Shown here in pieces: positions 32,640 through 41,847 of a stretch of DNA of 64,000 bases; positions within the stretch are counted from its first letter, which is position 1, and each line of letters starts with the position of its first letter. Below the pieces are notes generated by a model. The model searched no databases, was not told where the DNA came from, and saw nothing but the letters and a program-made list of their open reading frames with translations. Made by a program: the position numbers and the translations under genes. The DNA comes from Jiangella alkaliphila (GTDB lineage: Bacteria > Actinomycetota > Actinomycetes > Jiangellales > Jiangellaceae): assembly GCF_900105925.1 (NCBI RefSeq), contig NZ_LT629791.1, positions 5,302,001 to 5,366,000 of the forward strand. Reading direction: 5' to 3'.

Positions 32640-34757
32640 TCAGGCGTGGTCAACGGTCCAGCCCTCCAGTCCGGAGTCGAGGTCGTCGTCGGTGGCGGTC
32701 AGCTCGAGGACGCCGTCGTGCCAGACGGGGTCGGCGGCGGCCGCGCGGCCCTCGGCCCAGCGCGCCACGGCGGCGGGCGGACGGGGGCACGGCAGCCGCA
32801 GCGTGCCGGCGGCGACGGAAACGGCGGCGGCCCGGCCCATGCCCGAGCGGAGGTCGGCGTCGTCCTGAGCGATCAGCGCCCAGCGGCCGGTGTAGGCGAG
32901 CTCCGGCGGCGCGGCGCCGTCGCGCAGGCACAGCGCCGTGAGCACGCCGTTCTCGAGCCGGCCCCAGCTGCGCACGTCCGGCTCGGCCGTCAGCGACCCG
33001 ACGGACGAGCTCAGCCACAGCGGCCGCCACGTCCGGGTGCGACGGTGCCAGCGGTTCAGCGCCCGCCGCCGGGCCAGCTGTCGTGCGGCCGGCGATGGGT
33101 TCGACGAGAGCAATGGCAGCACCGCGCCCGGCGCCCCCAGCACGGCGGTGTCCAGCAGCACCTCGTCGTCCTGCGCCCAGTCGTAGCCGCTGGAGCCGTT
33201 GACGGTGACGCCGCCGGTCCCGGCCAGCGCGGCCCAGACGCTCCAGTGCCGGTGCCCGGCGCCCTCGTGGGCGGCGCCGTGATCGCCCATGTCGTCCAGC
33301 GCGACGACGTCGGCCAGCGCCAGGTGCAGCGGGTGCAGCCCGTAGACCAGGATCGCGACGTCGGGGTCGGCGCGGCGGGCGGCCTCGGCGACGATGCGGT
33401 GCAGCTCCTGGCTGAGCCGCTCGCCGCGCAGCCTGGGGTCGGCCGGGACGGCGACGTCGGGGCCGGGCAGGCCGTAGCCGAAGTCCAGCTTGAGCACGGC
33501 CGGACGGTGCTCGCGGACCAGCGCCTCGGTCCGCTCGGCGAGGAACGCCCGGGTCCGCGGCGAGCTGGGGTCGAGGCACCAGTGCTGCGCGGGGTCGCGC
33601 GGGTCCTGTGCCCAGTTCGCCCGGCGTGGCCGGCCGTCGGCGCCGCGCAGCAGGTCGTCGTCGGTGAGGCCGACGGCGCCCGGGTCGTCGATCCAGCCGA
33701 CCGACTGCCAGAAGCCCACGGCCAGACCGGCCGAGCGGGAGGCGTCGAGGTCGGCGGCGAAGTTCGGGAACCGCCCGGTGTGCGGGACGCCGCTGGAGAC
33801 CATGCTCTCCCACTGGTCGTCGAGCACCAGCGCCGCGCACTCGAGGTCGGCGGCGGCCTTCGCGGCGGCCGGCAGGTCGTGCGTGCCGGAGCGGAAGTCG
33901 CCCCAGGTGTTCCAGACGCTCAGCGCCGCGTGCGGCGACCGCTCCCGGTCCGGCGCGTCGCCGGCGAACGACGCGAAGTACCGGTCGTACGCGTCCCAGG
34001 CGGTGTCGCCCCAGGTCAGCCGCAACGGGTTGACCCAGCTTCGCGGCCCGGAGACGGCCCCCCAGAGGTCCTCGCGGTACGACCAGCGCAGCCCGAAGTT
34101 CGCCGAGCGCGCCTCCAGCGTCAGCGCCGCGTCGGGGACCGACCCCGCGCCGGCCAGCAGCCAGCCGCGGTCGTCGCCGAACGCCGCCGCGTACAAGGGG
34201 CGCGGGAACGCCGCCGCGTACGGGCTGCCGACGGCCGGGCCGAACGCGCCCAGCGGCACCGTCGCCTGGCCGAGGTCCCAGCTGCGGAAGAAGCTGGCCG
34301 CCGGGGCCGGCCGGCCGCTCGGCACACACACGCCGCCGGCCCGCCAGTCCGGCCAGAACGGCAGGTCCGCCGGCGCCGCCACCCGCTGGTCGTCCGTCAG
34401 AGGCGACGCGCCGAACCACAGGTCGACGATCCGCACGCCCTCGGCCAGGTCGAGGGACAACGTCGCGAGGTCGAGCCCATCGTCGGTCTCGGCCCAGACG
34501 GCCTCCCCGGAACCGGCCGGCCCCAGCGAGAGTGCGACCCGGCCGCCGTCGGACACCGAGGTTCCCCGCACCGGGAGCAGCGCGCGCGACCCGTCCGGCA
34601 GCACCGCCCACAGCGACGGGTACAGCGTCCCGGACCAGACCGACCGATCCGCTGGGCCGAGGCGCGCCGCCCCGGTCGCCAGGTCGACGGACAGGGCGTG
34701 GCTGTGCCGAGCCACCGTCAATGTCTGGCCCACCGTGAGCGAGTGGTCCACCCTCAT
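32640..34757 (-). CDS. Alpha-galactosidase-like (GH36) hydrolase
   Basis: 705 residues starting at 34757 (the start overlaps the permease stop as ATGA). A beta-sandwich N-domain (about 1-280) precedes a TIM barrel with LVLDDQWESM, the nucleophile region VLKLDFGYGLPG and an acid/base candidate Asp in ALDDMGDHG, as in GH36 and GH31-related enzymes. A C-terminal beta domain follows. No signal peptide, so it is cytoplasmic and acts after import. The substrate is likely alpha-linked galactose or a related sugar; the divergence is large enough that this is not certain. Confidence 0.75.
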   Translation of the reverse strand: MRVDHSLTVGQTLTVARHSHALSVDLATGAARLGPADRSVWSGTLYPSLWAVLPDGSRALLPVRGTSVSDGGRVALSLGPAGSGEAVWAETDDGLDLATLSLDLAEGVRIVDLWFGASPLTDDQRVAAPADLPFWPDWRAGGVCVPSGRPAPAASFFRSWDLGQATVPLGAFGPAVGSPYAAAFPRPLYAAAFGDDRGWLLAGAGSVPDAALTLEARSANFGLRWSYREDLWGAVSGPRSWVNPLRLTWGDTAWDAYDRYFASFAGDAPDRERSPHAALSVWNTWGDFRSGTHDLPAAAKAAADLECAALVLDDQWESMVSSGVPHTGRFPNFAADLDASRSAGLAVGFWQSVGWIDDPGAVGLTDDDLLRGADGRPRRANWAQDPRDPAQHWCLDPSSPRTRAFLAERTEALVREHRPAVLKLDFGYGLPGPDVAVPADPRLRGERLSQELHRIVAEAARRADPDVAILVYGLHPLHLALADVVALDDMGDHGAAHEGAGHRHWSVWAALAGTGGVTVNGSSGYDWAQDDEVLLDTAVLGAPGAVLPLLSSNPSPAARQLARRRALNRWHRRTRTWRPLWLSSSVGSLTAEPDVRSWGRLENGVLTALCLRDGAAPPELAYTGRWALIAQDDADLRSGMGRAAAVSVAAGTLRLPCPRPPAAVARWAEGRAAAADPVWHDGVLELTATDDDLDSGLEGWTVDHA

Positions 34758-35584
34758 CCCTTCATCGCCCCTGCCACCAGCGCGTTCTCCATGCGGCGGC
34801 GCAGCAGCAGATAGACGGCGTAGATCGGCAGCAGCGTGTTCACCGTGCCGGCGGTCAGCAGGCCGTACTCGGCCGACACGTTCGTCACCAGCGTCGGCAG
34901 CGCCACCTGCGCCGTCCGCACGTCCGTCGACGGACCGGCCACGACCAGCGCGATCAGGTACTCGTTCCAGATGTTGATGAAGGTCAGCAGCATGACGGTC
35001 GCGATGGCCGGCATCGCCAGCGGCGCGTAGATGCGGCCCAGCACTTGCAGCCGGTTGGCGCCGTCGAGCCGGGCGCTCTCCTCCAGCTCGCGCGGGATCG
35101 TGCGCATGTACTGCGTGATCAGCACGACCGACAGCGGCACCGACGTGCCGACGTAGTACAGGACGAGGAACGTGCGGGTCTGGTAGAGGTCCAGCCAGAT
35201 CGCCAGCAGCACCGTCGGCACCAGCGCGGCGAACCCGGGGATCAGGAAGCCCAGCGCCAGCGACCGCTCCACCAGCCGCCCCAGCCGCCCGGAGTTCGTC
35301 GCCAGCGCGTACGCCGCCGGCACCACGACCAGCAGCGCCAGCACCTCGGCGGCCAGCGTCACCAGCAGCGAGTTCGTCAGGCCCTGGCCGAGCGACACGT
35401 ACTCCCAGGCCAGCCGGTAGTTCTCGAACGACCAGCTCTCCGGCAGGCCGAACGCGTTGGTGAAGATCTCGGTGTTGTCCTTGAACGACGACATCAGCAG
35501 GTAGTAGAGCGGCAGCGCCAGGAGCAGCGCGTACACCCACACCAGCACGTGGCTGACCAACAGCCCGGGACTCGCGCGCCTCAT
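34754..35584 (-). CDS. Sugar ABC permease (MalG-like), second subunit
   Basis: 276 residues from the ATG at 35584, which overlaps the previous stop as ATGA. Six membrane helices; YYLLMSSFKDNTEIF near the N-terminus, EAA loop ELEESARLDGANRLQVLGRIYAPL. It is a CUT1 permease and, with the gene before it, forms the channel of the first importer. It overlaps the following hydrolase gene by 4 nt. Confidence 0.88.
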   Translation of the reverse strand: MRRASPGLLVSHVLVWVYALLLALPLYYLLMSSFKDNTEIFTNAFGLPESWSFENYRLAWEYVSLGQGLTNSLLVTLAAEVLALLVVVPAAYALATNSGRLGRLVERSLALGFLIPGFAALVPTVLLAIWLDLYQTRTFLVLYYVGTSVPLSVVLITQYMRTIPRELEESARLDGANRLQVLGRIYAPLAMPAIATVMLLTFINIWNEYLIALVVAGPSTDVRTAQVALPTLVTNVSAEYGLLTAGTVNTLLPIYAVYLLLRRRMENALVAGAMKG

Positions 35585-36507
35585 ACCCGGCTCCGCAGCG
35601 CCGAGCGGATCGCGACCGCCCCGGCCAGGCCGGCGACGAACAGCACCACGCCGACCGCCTGGCTGTAGCCGATGTCGGACTGCTGGAACGCCTTGACGTA
35701 CACCAGGTACGACAGCGTCACCGAGCTGGTGCCCGGCCCGCCGGACGTCAGCAGCAGCACCGTCGCCGCCGACAGGAACAGCGTCCACAGGAACTGCAGC
35801 ATCGCGACGATCCCGACGAAGCCGCGGATCATCCCGAACGCGACGTGCCACATCGACCTCCAGTGGCCGCACCCGTCGATGCGGGAGGCCTCGATGACGT
35901 CGGACGGCAACGCGGTGAGCTGCGCACCGAACAGGACGGCCAGGAACCCGACGCCGGACCACAGGTCAACCGCCATGATCACCGGCAGGGTCGTCGACGG
36001 GTCGGCCAGCCAGTTGCGCGCCAGCGTGTCCAGGCCGATCGCGTCCAGACCCTGGTTGACCAGCCCGTCCGGCGCGAGGATCGCGTAGAACACCATCGCC
36101 TTGGTGGCCACCGACAGCAGCGCGGACGTGAAGAACAGGATCCGCAGCAGCCCGGCCAGCGGCGGCCGCAGGAACAGGTAGTAGCCGAGCATGAACCCGA
36201 GCACCACCATGACCGGCACGACCACGCCGATCTGGACGGCGGTGTTGCGCACCGCCGTCCAGAACACGTCGTCGGCGAACATCGTCTGGAAGTTCTCCAG
36301 GCCGACGAACTCGCGCGGCGCGATCAGGGTGGTCGCGTTGGTGAGACTGACGACGAAGACGCTGGCCAGTGGCCCGACGAGGAACACCAGGTACCAGAGG
36401 AACGCCGGCAGCGCGAGGACCATCGGGGTGTCCCTGTGCCGGGACCTCCGCGCGGTCTCGCGGGCCGGACCTGGCGCGCCCGGCGGCGCCTGTACCAGCG
36501 TGGTCAC
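35581..36507 (-). CDS. Sugar ABC permease (MalF-like), first subunit
   Basis: 308 residues from a GTG at 36507, 2 nt after the binding-protein stop. The N-terminus is basic (RETARRSRHRDTPMVL) before the first helix; six helices follow, with FVSLTNATTLIAPREFVGLENF-type periplasmic loop and EAA loop VIEASRIDGCGHWRSMWHVAF. It pairs with the next permease (4-nt overlap). Confidence 0.88.
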   Translation of the reverse strand: MTTLVQAPPGAPGPARETARRSRHRDTPMVLALPAFLWYLVFLVGPLASVFVVSLTNATTLIAPREFVGLENFQTMFADDVFWTAVRNTAVQIGVVVPVMVVLGFMLGYYLFLRPPLAGLLRILFFTSALLSVATKAMVFYAILAPDGLVNQGLDAIGLDTLARNWLADPSTTLPVIMAVDLWSGVGFLAVLFGAQLTALPSDVIEASRIDGCGHWRSMWHVAFGMIRGFVGIVAMLQFLWTLFLSAATVLLLTSGGPGTSSVTLSYLVYVKAFQQSDIGYSQAVGVVLFVAGLAGAVAIRSALRSRV

Positions 36508-36509
36508 GC

Positions 36510-37808
36510 TCAGCTCCCGTAGGTGGTGTCCAGCGCGGCGCAGATGTCGTCCGCCGACGTGCCGTCGGTGAACGCGACCGCCGTCTCGCGGATGACGCTC
36601 TGGCTGATCGCGCCGGGGATCCAGCGGTCCGGCAGCACCGCGTAGTCGACCGACGCGGGCAGGTCGGCCTGCACCTGGGTGAGCAGCGGCTGGCCGTCGC
36701 CGAGGTCGGCGGCATCGGTGACGAGTGCCGTGGTGGTCTGGGCCTCGTCGACGAACGCCGTCACCGTCTCGGGCCGGTACATGAACTCGATGAACTGGCG
36801 GACGGCGTCGATCTTGTCCGCGCCGTTCTGGCTGATCCAGAAGCCGTTCGAGGTGCCCTGGTAGGCCGTCGGCCGCTCGTAGGCGCCACCGTCGGGGACC
36901 GGCAGGCCGGCCAGCTGGATGCTGTCGACAAGCTCGGGCGGGACCTGGGCGAACTCCCACGAGCCGGCCGACATGATGGCCGCCTCGCCGGAGATGAACT
37001 GGGCCACCATGCTCTGCGCCTCGAACCCCTCGGCGTCGTCGACGAACACGCCGGCGTCACGCAGCTGGGTGAACAGCTCGATGCCCTGCATGGTTTCAGG
37101 GCTGGCGCACCAGCCGCCGTTGGTGAACAGCTCGCGGGCGGCGTCGGGGTCGAGGTAGGCCTGGGCGACCTGGAAGAACAGCTTCTGCCCGCTCCAGTCG
37201 TTGCCGCCGATGGCGAACGGCTGGATGCCGGCCGCGCGCAGCGCCTCGGCCGCGGCGATCAGGTCGTCCGTCGTCTCCGGGATCTCGGTGACGCCGGCCT
37301 GGTCGAGCAGCGCGGTGTTGTACCAGACCGGCCACTGGTAGCCCTCGAACGGGAAGCCCTGGATCTGGCCGTCCTCGCGGGTCCACTCCTCGATCGCGCC
37401 GGGCGACAGCCGATTCGTCAGCCCCCACTCGTCGAGGTAGTCGCCCACCGGGACCACCACCTCGTTGTCGATCCAGGTCAGCGGCTTGTCGACCGGGTTG
37501 ATGTGGACGATGTCGGCCTGCTGGCCGGCCGCGACGGAGGTCTCGAACACCGTCGGCAGGTCCTCGCCGGCCACCTCGACCTGCACCTCGATGCCGGTCT
37601 CGTCGGTGAACTGCTCGATGACCTCGCGCAGCACCTGACCACCGGCCGAGCTCGGCGCGGCCGGCGTCAGCAGCGTCAGGCTGTCCGCGCTCTGGGCCTC
37701 GTCGCCCCCGTCGTCGTCCCCCTCGCCGCCACCGCCGGAACATGCGGCGGCCGTCAGCAGGACCGCGCCGGCCAGCAGCGCGTACACCCGCCTCGTCGTG
37801 CGACTCAT
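36510..37808 (-). CDS. Sugar ABC binding lipoprotein (CUT1, SBP_bac_1)
   Basis: 432 residues; GGAG lies 6 nt before the ATG, which overlaps the FAD-oxidoreductase stop as ATGA. Lipobox LLTAAACSGGGG (Cys about 23), an acidic linker, then a type I sugar receptor: VLREVIEQFTDETGIEVQVE, NPVDKPLTWIDNEVVVPVGD, WPVWYNTALLDQAGV, and FISGEAAIMSAGSWEF. Intact, unlike the receptor of the second importer. The ligand is unknown, probably an oligosaccharide. Confidence 0.9.
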   Translation of the reverse strand: MSRTTRRVYALLAGAVLLTAAACSGGGGEGDDDGGDEAQSADSLTLLTPAAPSSAGGQVLREVIEQFTDETGIEVQVEVAGEDLPTVFETSVAAGQQADIVHINPVDKPLTWIDNEVVVPVGDYLDEWGLTNRLSPGAIEEWTREDGQIQGFPFEGYQWPVWYNTALLDQAGVTEIPETTDDLIAAAEALRAAGIQPFAIGGNDWSGQKLFFQVAQAYLDPDAARELFTNGGWCASPETMQGIELFTQLRDAGVFVDDAEGFEAQSMVAQFISGEAAIMSAGSWEFAQVPPELVDSIQLAGLPVPDGGAYERPTAYQGTSNGFWISQNGADKIDAVRQFIEFMYRPETVTAFVDEAQTTTALVTDAADLGDGQPLLTQVQADLPASVDYAVLPDRWIPGAISQSVIRETAVAFTDGTSADDICAALDTTYGS

Positions 37809-39160
37809 CTCCAACTCCGTTCGTAGGAAAGGTTGTGGTCCACGGCGACCGCACCGTCGGAGTCGACGATCGCGCCCTGGTCGCGGAGCCGGCCGCGCAG
37901 CCACGCCGCGTCGACCTTCCGGACCTCGCCGTGGTCGCGGGCGGCGGCCGCCGCCTCGCCCGCCGCCTGCCCCATCGCCATGCACTGCGCCATCGAGCGC
38001 ACGGCCGCGTGGGCGGCGTGCGTCGCGGAGAAGCAGCGCCCGGCGACGAGGACGTTGACGGCGTCCCGGGGAACGAGGGTCCGGACGGGAATGCCGACGA
38101 CTCCCCCGTCCGGGATGTGCTGCCACGCGGTGTCGGCGCCGTCGTGGTGGTCCTCGATCGGGGCCCCGCACAGCCCGATCTGATCGTCGAACTGGGTGGC
38201 CGCGAGGACGTCGGCCCGGTCGAGCCGATAGTCGCCGTGGATCCGGCGGGTCTCGCGGACGCCGATCTGGCTGCTGAACGACGCCAGCTCGGCGCGCTCG
38301 TAGCCGGGGACGCGGTCGCGCAGGAACCGGACGTACTCCAGCGCCTGCTCGCGGCCCTGCCGCTCCCGTTCGGAGAGCAGCTCGGGGTCGGTGGCGGTGA
38401 CGACAGCGCCGGCCCGTTCCTCGGCGGACGGCAGCCGGGTCATGATGGTCGCGGTCATGCCCTCGACGGCGGCGCGGTGGTCGCTGCCCTCCAGCCGCGG
38501 CAGCGCGTAGTCGTCGCTCGCGGCGGCGGTCCGCATCAGCGCCTCCAGGTCGGAGCGGCTGACGGTGGCGCGGCGGGCGAGGTCGACGTTGACCATCTTG
38601 AACGTGGTGGTGAGCGTCTGCGCCGGGCTCTGCACGCCGGCCAGCTCGTAGCCGAAGCCGGCGAAGTGGCACAGGTCGGCGTCGCCGGACGCGTCGACGA
38701 AGACGTCGCCGCGCACGCGCAGCAGCCCCTGCTTGGTGGCGACGGTGACCGCGCGGACCACGCCGTCGGTGACGTCGGCGTCGACGATGCGCGCGTGCAG
38801 CAGGATGCGGGCGCCCGCTCGGGAGACCAGGCGCTCCCAGACGACCTTGAGGTACTCGGGGTGGTAGGTGACGCCGGTGCCGGCGCCGAACGAGTTCGGC
38901 CGGTAGATCGTCCGGCTGACGGCGGCCAGGCCGGCCAGCACGTCGTCGCCGATGCCGCCGACCACCTTCCGCGACGTCGCACCCGGGGTGAAGAAGCCGT
39001 AGAACGTGTCGAGCACGGCCGCACCGGTGCCGCCCAGGAAGCCGTTGGCGTCGATCAGCAGCACGTCCGCCCCCGCCCGGGCCGCCGCCGTCGCCGCCGT
39101 GGCGCCGGCCGACCCGCCGCCGGCGACCACCACCTCGGCGGTCAGTTCCCGATCCGTCAT
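37805..39160 (-). CDS. FAD-dependent oxidoreductase (FAD_oxidored family)
   Basis: 451 residues from the ATG at 39160. GGGSAGATAATAAARAGADVLLID is the Rossmann FAD motif, GDVFVDASGDADL the second flavin contact, and NVLVAGRCFSATHAAHAAVRSMAQCMAMGQAAGEAA the C-terminal flavin site of the FAD_oxidored (PF12831) group. Such enzymes often lie beside sugar importers and glycosidases and may oxidise sugars or glycosides. First gene of the leftward operon, behind a good promoter with GntR-type sites. Confidence 0.85.
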   Translation of the reverse strand: MTDRELTAEVVVAGGGSAGATAATAAARAGADVLLIDANGFLGGTGAAVLDTFYGFFTPGATSRKVVGGIGDDVLAGLAAVSRTIYRPNSFGAGTGVTYHPEYLKVVWERLVSRAGARILLHARIVDADVTDGVVRAVTVATKQGLLRVRGDVFVDASGDADLCHFAGFGYELAGVQSPAQTLTTTFKMVNVDLARRATVSRSDLEALMRTAAASDDYALPRLEGSDHRAAVEGMTATIMTRLPSAEERAGAVVTATDPELLSERERQGREQALEYVRFLRDRVPGYERAELASFSSQIGVRETRRIHGDYRLDRADVLAATQFDDQIGLCGAPIEDHHDGADTAWQHIPDGGVVGIPVRTLVPRDAVNVLVAGRCFSATHAAHAAVRSMAQCMAMGQAAGEAAAAARDHGEVRKVDAAWLRGRLRDQGAIVDSDGAVAVDHNLSYERSWR

Positions 39161-39208
39161 CGCCTGCCCTCGATTGGTTGCGCAGTGGTTCGATTGGTTG
39201 TGGCGGCG

Positions 39209-39237
39209 ACTGTACGCGGGAGGGTGAACGTGGTCAA
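39209..39237 (-). promoter_or_regulatory. Promoter of the FAD-oxidoreductase/importer operon
   Basis: On the minus strand TTGACC (39237-39232), a 17-nt spacer, and TACAGT (39214-39209). The predicted start lies near 39202, next to the repeat at 39191-39200. Confidence 0.65.
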
Positions 39238-39293
39238 GGACACATTTCTGAACCGTTACAGATCGATATTGTCGCAGCTCAATTGGTTCTCTC

Positions 39294-39322
39294 TTGACGG
39301 AGCAGTTTCCCGGGCGTAATGT
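39294..39322 (+). promoter_or_regulatory. Promoter of the gntR operon
   Basis: TTGACG (39294-39299), a 17-nt spacer and TAATGT (39317-39322). The predicted start is at about 39329, just before the CAATTGGTCTAG site. Confidence 0.7.
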
Positions 39323-39362
39323 TCGCGGCCAGACAATTGGTCTAGTCGTTCGGAGGTGAGGG

Positions 39363-40091
39363 TTGCTGACCCGGCTGGCACAACAGCTCGCGGCCACCCT
39401 GGAGGCGCAGATCCTCGACGGCCGCTGGAAGGTCGGCGACCGGCTGCCACCCGAACGGGACCTCGCCGGTCAGCACCAGGTGAGCCGGACGGTGGTCCGC
39501 GAGGCCCTGGAGGACCTCGAGCGGTCCGGGCTGATCCTCCGGCACCAGGGCCGCGGCACCTTCGTCGCACCGCGCCGGCTGGAGCAGTCGCTGCTCGGCC
39601 ACTTCTCGATCGTCGAGTCGCTGCGCGCGTCCGGCAAGGCGGTCTCGACCCGGCTGCTGGACGAGCGGGTCGTCCCGGCGTCGCCGTCGACCGCCCGCGA
39701 CCTCGACGTCGAGGTCGGCGCCGACGTGTTGCACATCGAGCGGCTCAGGCTGGCCGACCGCGTCCCGTTCATGGTCGAGCGCACCTGGCTGCCGCTGACC
39801 CGGCTGCCCGGCCTCGACGCGCTCGACCTCACCGAGCGCAGCCTGTACGAGGCGCTGCGCACGGAGTACGGCGTCGTGCTGGAGCGTGCGGTCGAGTCGT
39901 TCGAGCCGGTGCTGCTCACCACGTACGAGGCCGAGTCGCTGGAGCGTCCGGCCGGGTCGCCGGCGCTGCTACTGCTGCGCACGACGTTCGACGCGCGCGA
40001 CGTGCCGGCCGAGGCGGCCCGCGCCGTGCTGCGCGCCGACCTCGTCCGGCCGCTGGTCGAGCGCAAGGTGCACGAGCCGGTCCGGTTCTGA
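39363..40091 (+). CDS. GntR/HutC-family repressor
   Basis: 242 residues from a TTG start with GGAGG 7 nt upstream; there is no earlier ATG or GTG in the frame that fits. The winged helix-turn-helix (about 1-70) includes KVGDRLPPERDLAGQHQVSRTVVREALEDLERSGLI. The UTRA effector domain follows (about 90-235: RLADRVPFMVERTWLPL, LERPAGSPALLLLRTTF). HutC members respond to sugar phosphates or other small metabolites. It probably represses both divergent units through the ATTGGT sites. Confidence 0.88.
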   Translation: MLTRLAQQLAATLEAQILDGRWKVGDRLPPERDLAGQHQVSRTVVREALEDLERSGLILRHQGRGTFVAPRRLEQSLLGHFSIVESLRASGKAVSTRLLDERVVPASPSTARDLDVEVGADVLHIERLRLADRVPFMVERTWLPLTRLPGLDALDLTERSLYEALRTEYGVVLERAVESFEPVLLTTYEAESLERPAGSPALLLLRTTFDARDVPAEAARAVLRADLVRPLVERKVHEPVRF

Positions 40092-40120
40092 CGTCCGTCC
40101 GTCGCTGGGAGAGTTCCGAG

Positions 40121-41083
40121 TTGATCGTCACCGTCCTGGGCGAGATCCCGGCCGCCGAGCTGGGCCGCACCGACTGCCACGAGCACCTGCTGATCCGCGG
40201 CGGGCTGCCGATCGTGCTGGAGCCTGACTTCGCGCTGGACTCCGTCGACGCCGCGGTCGCCGAGGTGGGCGAGTTCCTCGCCGCCGGCGGCGCCGCGCTG
40301 GTCGACTGCATGCCGCTGGGCGTGGGCCGCGACGCGCGGGGCTTGGTCGAGATCGCGCGTCGGACCGGCGCCGTCGTCATCGCGACGACCGGGTTCCACA
40401 AGGACCGCTACTACGCCGCCGACCACTGGGTGCACACGTACTCCGTCGAGTCGATCGTGGAGTTGCTGGTCTCCGAGTTCACCGAGGGCCTGGAGGTCTC
40501 CGGGTACGGCGGGCCGCTGGTGCAGCGTCTCGAGGCGCGGCCCGGGGCGATCAAGGTGGCCACCAGCGGGCCGGTGCCGACGCCGACCGAGCTGCGGCTG
40601 GTCGAGGCCGCGGGATACGCGCAGGTGCGCACCGGGCTGCCGGTGCTGACGCACACCGACGACGCCGGCTCGGCCGACGTCCAGCTGTCGATCCTCGCCG
40701 GGTGCGGCGTGCCGCCGTCGTCGATCGTGTTCGGGCACATGGACCGGCACGCGTCTGTGTCCGCGCTCGCCGAGCTCTGCGCCGCGGGGGCGTCGGTCTG
40801 CCTGGACTGGATGGGCCGGCACGACCGCCGTCCCGACGAGTACATCGCCGACCTGGTGGCCTCGCTGGCCTCGCGCGGTCATCTCGAGCACGTCGTGCTC
40901 GGCCAGGATCTCGCCCGCCGCACCTACTGGCATGCCTATGGGGGCGGCCCGGGGCTGGCGAATCTGATGGAATCGTTCCCGGCGTTGCTCCGCAAGGCCG
41001 GGCTCACCGACGACCACATCGACCAGGTGCTGGTCGGCAACCCACGCCGTGTACTGGACCGGATGGAGACACCACCCGCATGA
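40121..41083 (+). CDS. Phosphotriesterase-family metal hydrolase (probable lactonase)
   Basis: 320 residues from a TTG at 40121 (GGAGAG 8 nt upstream), the best-placed start; the open frame before it overlaps gntR in a false frame. DCHEHLLI is the HxH of the amidohydrolase fold; further metal residues sit in AIKVATSG (bridging Lys), LTHTDDAG, GHMDRH and VLGQDLARR. COG1735 members include lactonases for phosphorylated sugar lactones, which would fit a route with an oxidase and kinase. Whether this enzyme is such a lactonase is inference. Confidence 0.8.
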   Translation: MIVTVLGEIPAAELGRTDCHEHLLIRGGLPIVLEPDFALDSVDAAVAEVGEFLAAGGAALVDCMPLGVGRDARGLVEIARRTGAVVIATTGFHKDRYYAADHWVHTYSVESIVELLVSEFTEGLEVSGYGGPLVQRLEARPGAIKVATSGPVPTPTELRLVEAAGYAQVRTGLPVLTHTDDAGSADVQLSILAGCGVPPSSIVFGHMDRHASVSALAELCAAGASVCLDWMGRHDRRPDEYIADLVASLASRGHLEHVVLGQDLARRTYWHAYGGGPGLANLMESFPALLRKAGLTDDHIDQVLVGNPRRVLDRMETPPA

Positions 41084-41847
41084 GCCTTCGCTACGCCGCC
41101 GTCGCCCGCGAGATCATCGACCGCATCGAGCAGACGCAGGAGGAGCCGATCCGGGCCGCGGCCGACCTGTTCGCCGGCTCGATCGCCGCGGGCGGGCTGG
41201 TGCACCTGTTCGGCGCCGGCCACTCCCGCATGGGCGTCGAGGAGATCTTCCCGCGCATCGGGTCGATCGTCGGCTACCACCCGATCGTGGAGATGTCGCT
41301 GTCGTACTACACCAACGTCGTCGGCACGATGGGCCTCGCGCAGTCGCTGTTCCTGGAGCGGATGGACGGCTTCGGCGAGGTGCTGCTGGACAACTACGTG
41401 TTCGACCCTGCGCGCGATGCCGCGCTGGTCATCTCGTCCACGGGGATCAACAACGTGCCGGTGGAGGTGGCGCTGGGGCTGCAGACGCGGGGGCTTCGAG
41501 TCGTGGCCATCACCAGCGTCGGGCACTCCTCGTCCGTGCCGTCGCGGCACCCGTCCGGGCAGCATCTCTATGAGGTGGCCGACATCGTCATCGACAACTG
41601 CACCCCGCCCGGCGACGCGTCGATCCAGGTCGAGGGTGCGGACTACCCGGTCTCGCCGACGTCGACGCTGGCCACCACGACCATCGTGCACAACCTCAAC
41701 TACCTGGTGGCCGAGGGCATCGTGGCGCGCGGCGCGAAGCCGCTGGTGCTGGGCAGCCCGCACTTCACCGACCAGGAGTCGGCCCGGGCCAACCTGCGCG
41801 AGTACTACGCCGAGTTCCGCCGGCGCACGGCGCGGCCGGGAGCCTGA
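41080..41847 (+). CDS. SIS-domain sugar isomerase-like protein
   Basis: 255 residues, start overlapping the previous stop as ATGA. LVHLFGAGHSRMGVEEIFPRIG is the sugar-phosphate-binding SIS P-loop, followed by ALVISSTGINNVPVEVALGL and LRVVAITSVGHSSSVPSRHPSG. It belongs to the SIS group often called sugar isomerase domain protein, near N-acetylglucosamine-type sugars. It may isomerise or bind a phosphorylated sugar made by the kinase after it. Confidence 0.85.
   Translation: MSLRYAAVAREIIDRIEQTQEEPIRAAADLFAGSIAAGGLVHLFGAGHSRMGVEEIFPRIGSIVGYHPIVEMSLSYYTNVVGTMGLAQSLFLERMDGFGEVLLDNYVFDPARDAALVISSTGINNVPVEVALGLQTRGLRVVAITSVGHSSSVPSRHPSGQHLYEVADIVIDNCTPPGDASIQVEGADYPVSPTSTLATTTIVHNLNYLVAEGIVARGAKPLVLGSPHFTDQESARANLREYYAEFRRRTARPGA

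Larger units (their letters stand above)
39171..39343. promoter_or_regulatory. Divergent control region with four ATTGGT-type sites
   Basis: CGATTGGTTG occurs at 39171-39180 and 39191-39200, exactly 20 bp apart, and CAATTGGTTC and CAATTGGTCT at 39280-39289 and 39334-39343. They flank both promoters in positions that would block RNA polymerase. The outermost copy continues as CTAG, like half of a GntR/HutC operator. The likely ligand-responsive repressor is encoded at 39363. Confidence 0.65.

Noticed and set aside
30372-34814. Very long open frame on the plus strand (1480 codons) and a similar one at 51909-56543
   Set aside because: They lie opposite clear genes (hydrolases; gltB/gltD) and are low-complexity Arg/Val/Asp/Gly sequences, an effect of high GC at third codon positions.
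39334-39349. DasR/NagR-type dre site at CAATTGGTCTAG
   Set aside because: Only one half fits the ACTGGTCTAGACCAGT pattern, and the other three copies in the region lack CTAG. The regulator next to it is the more likely binder.
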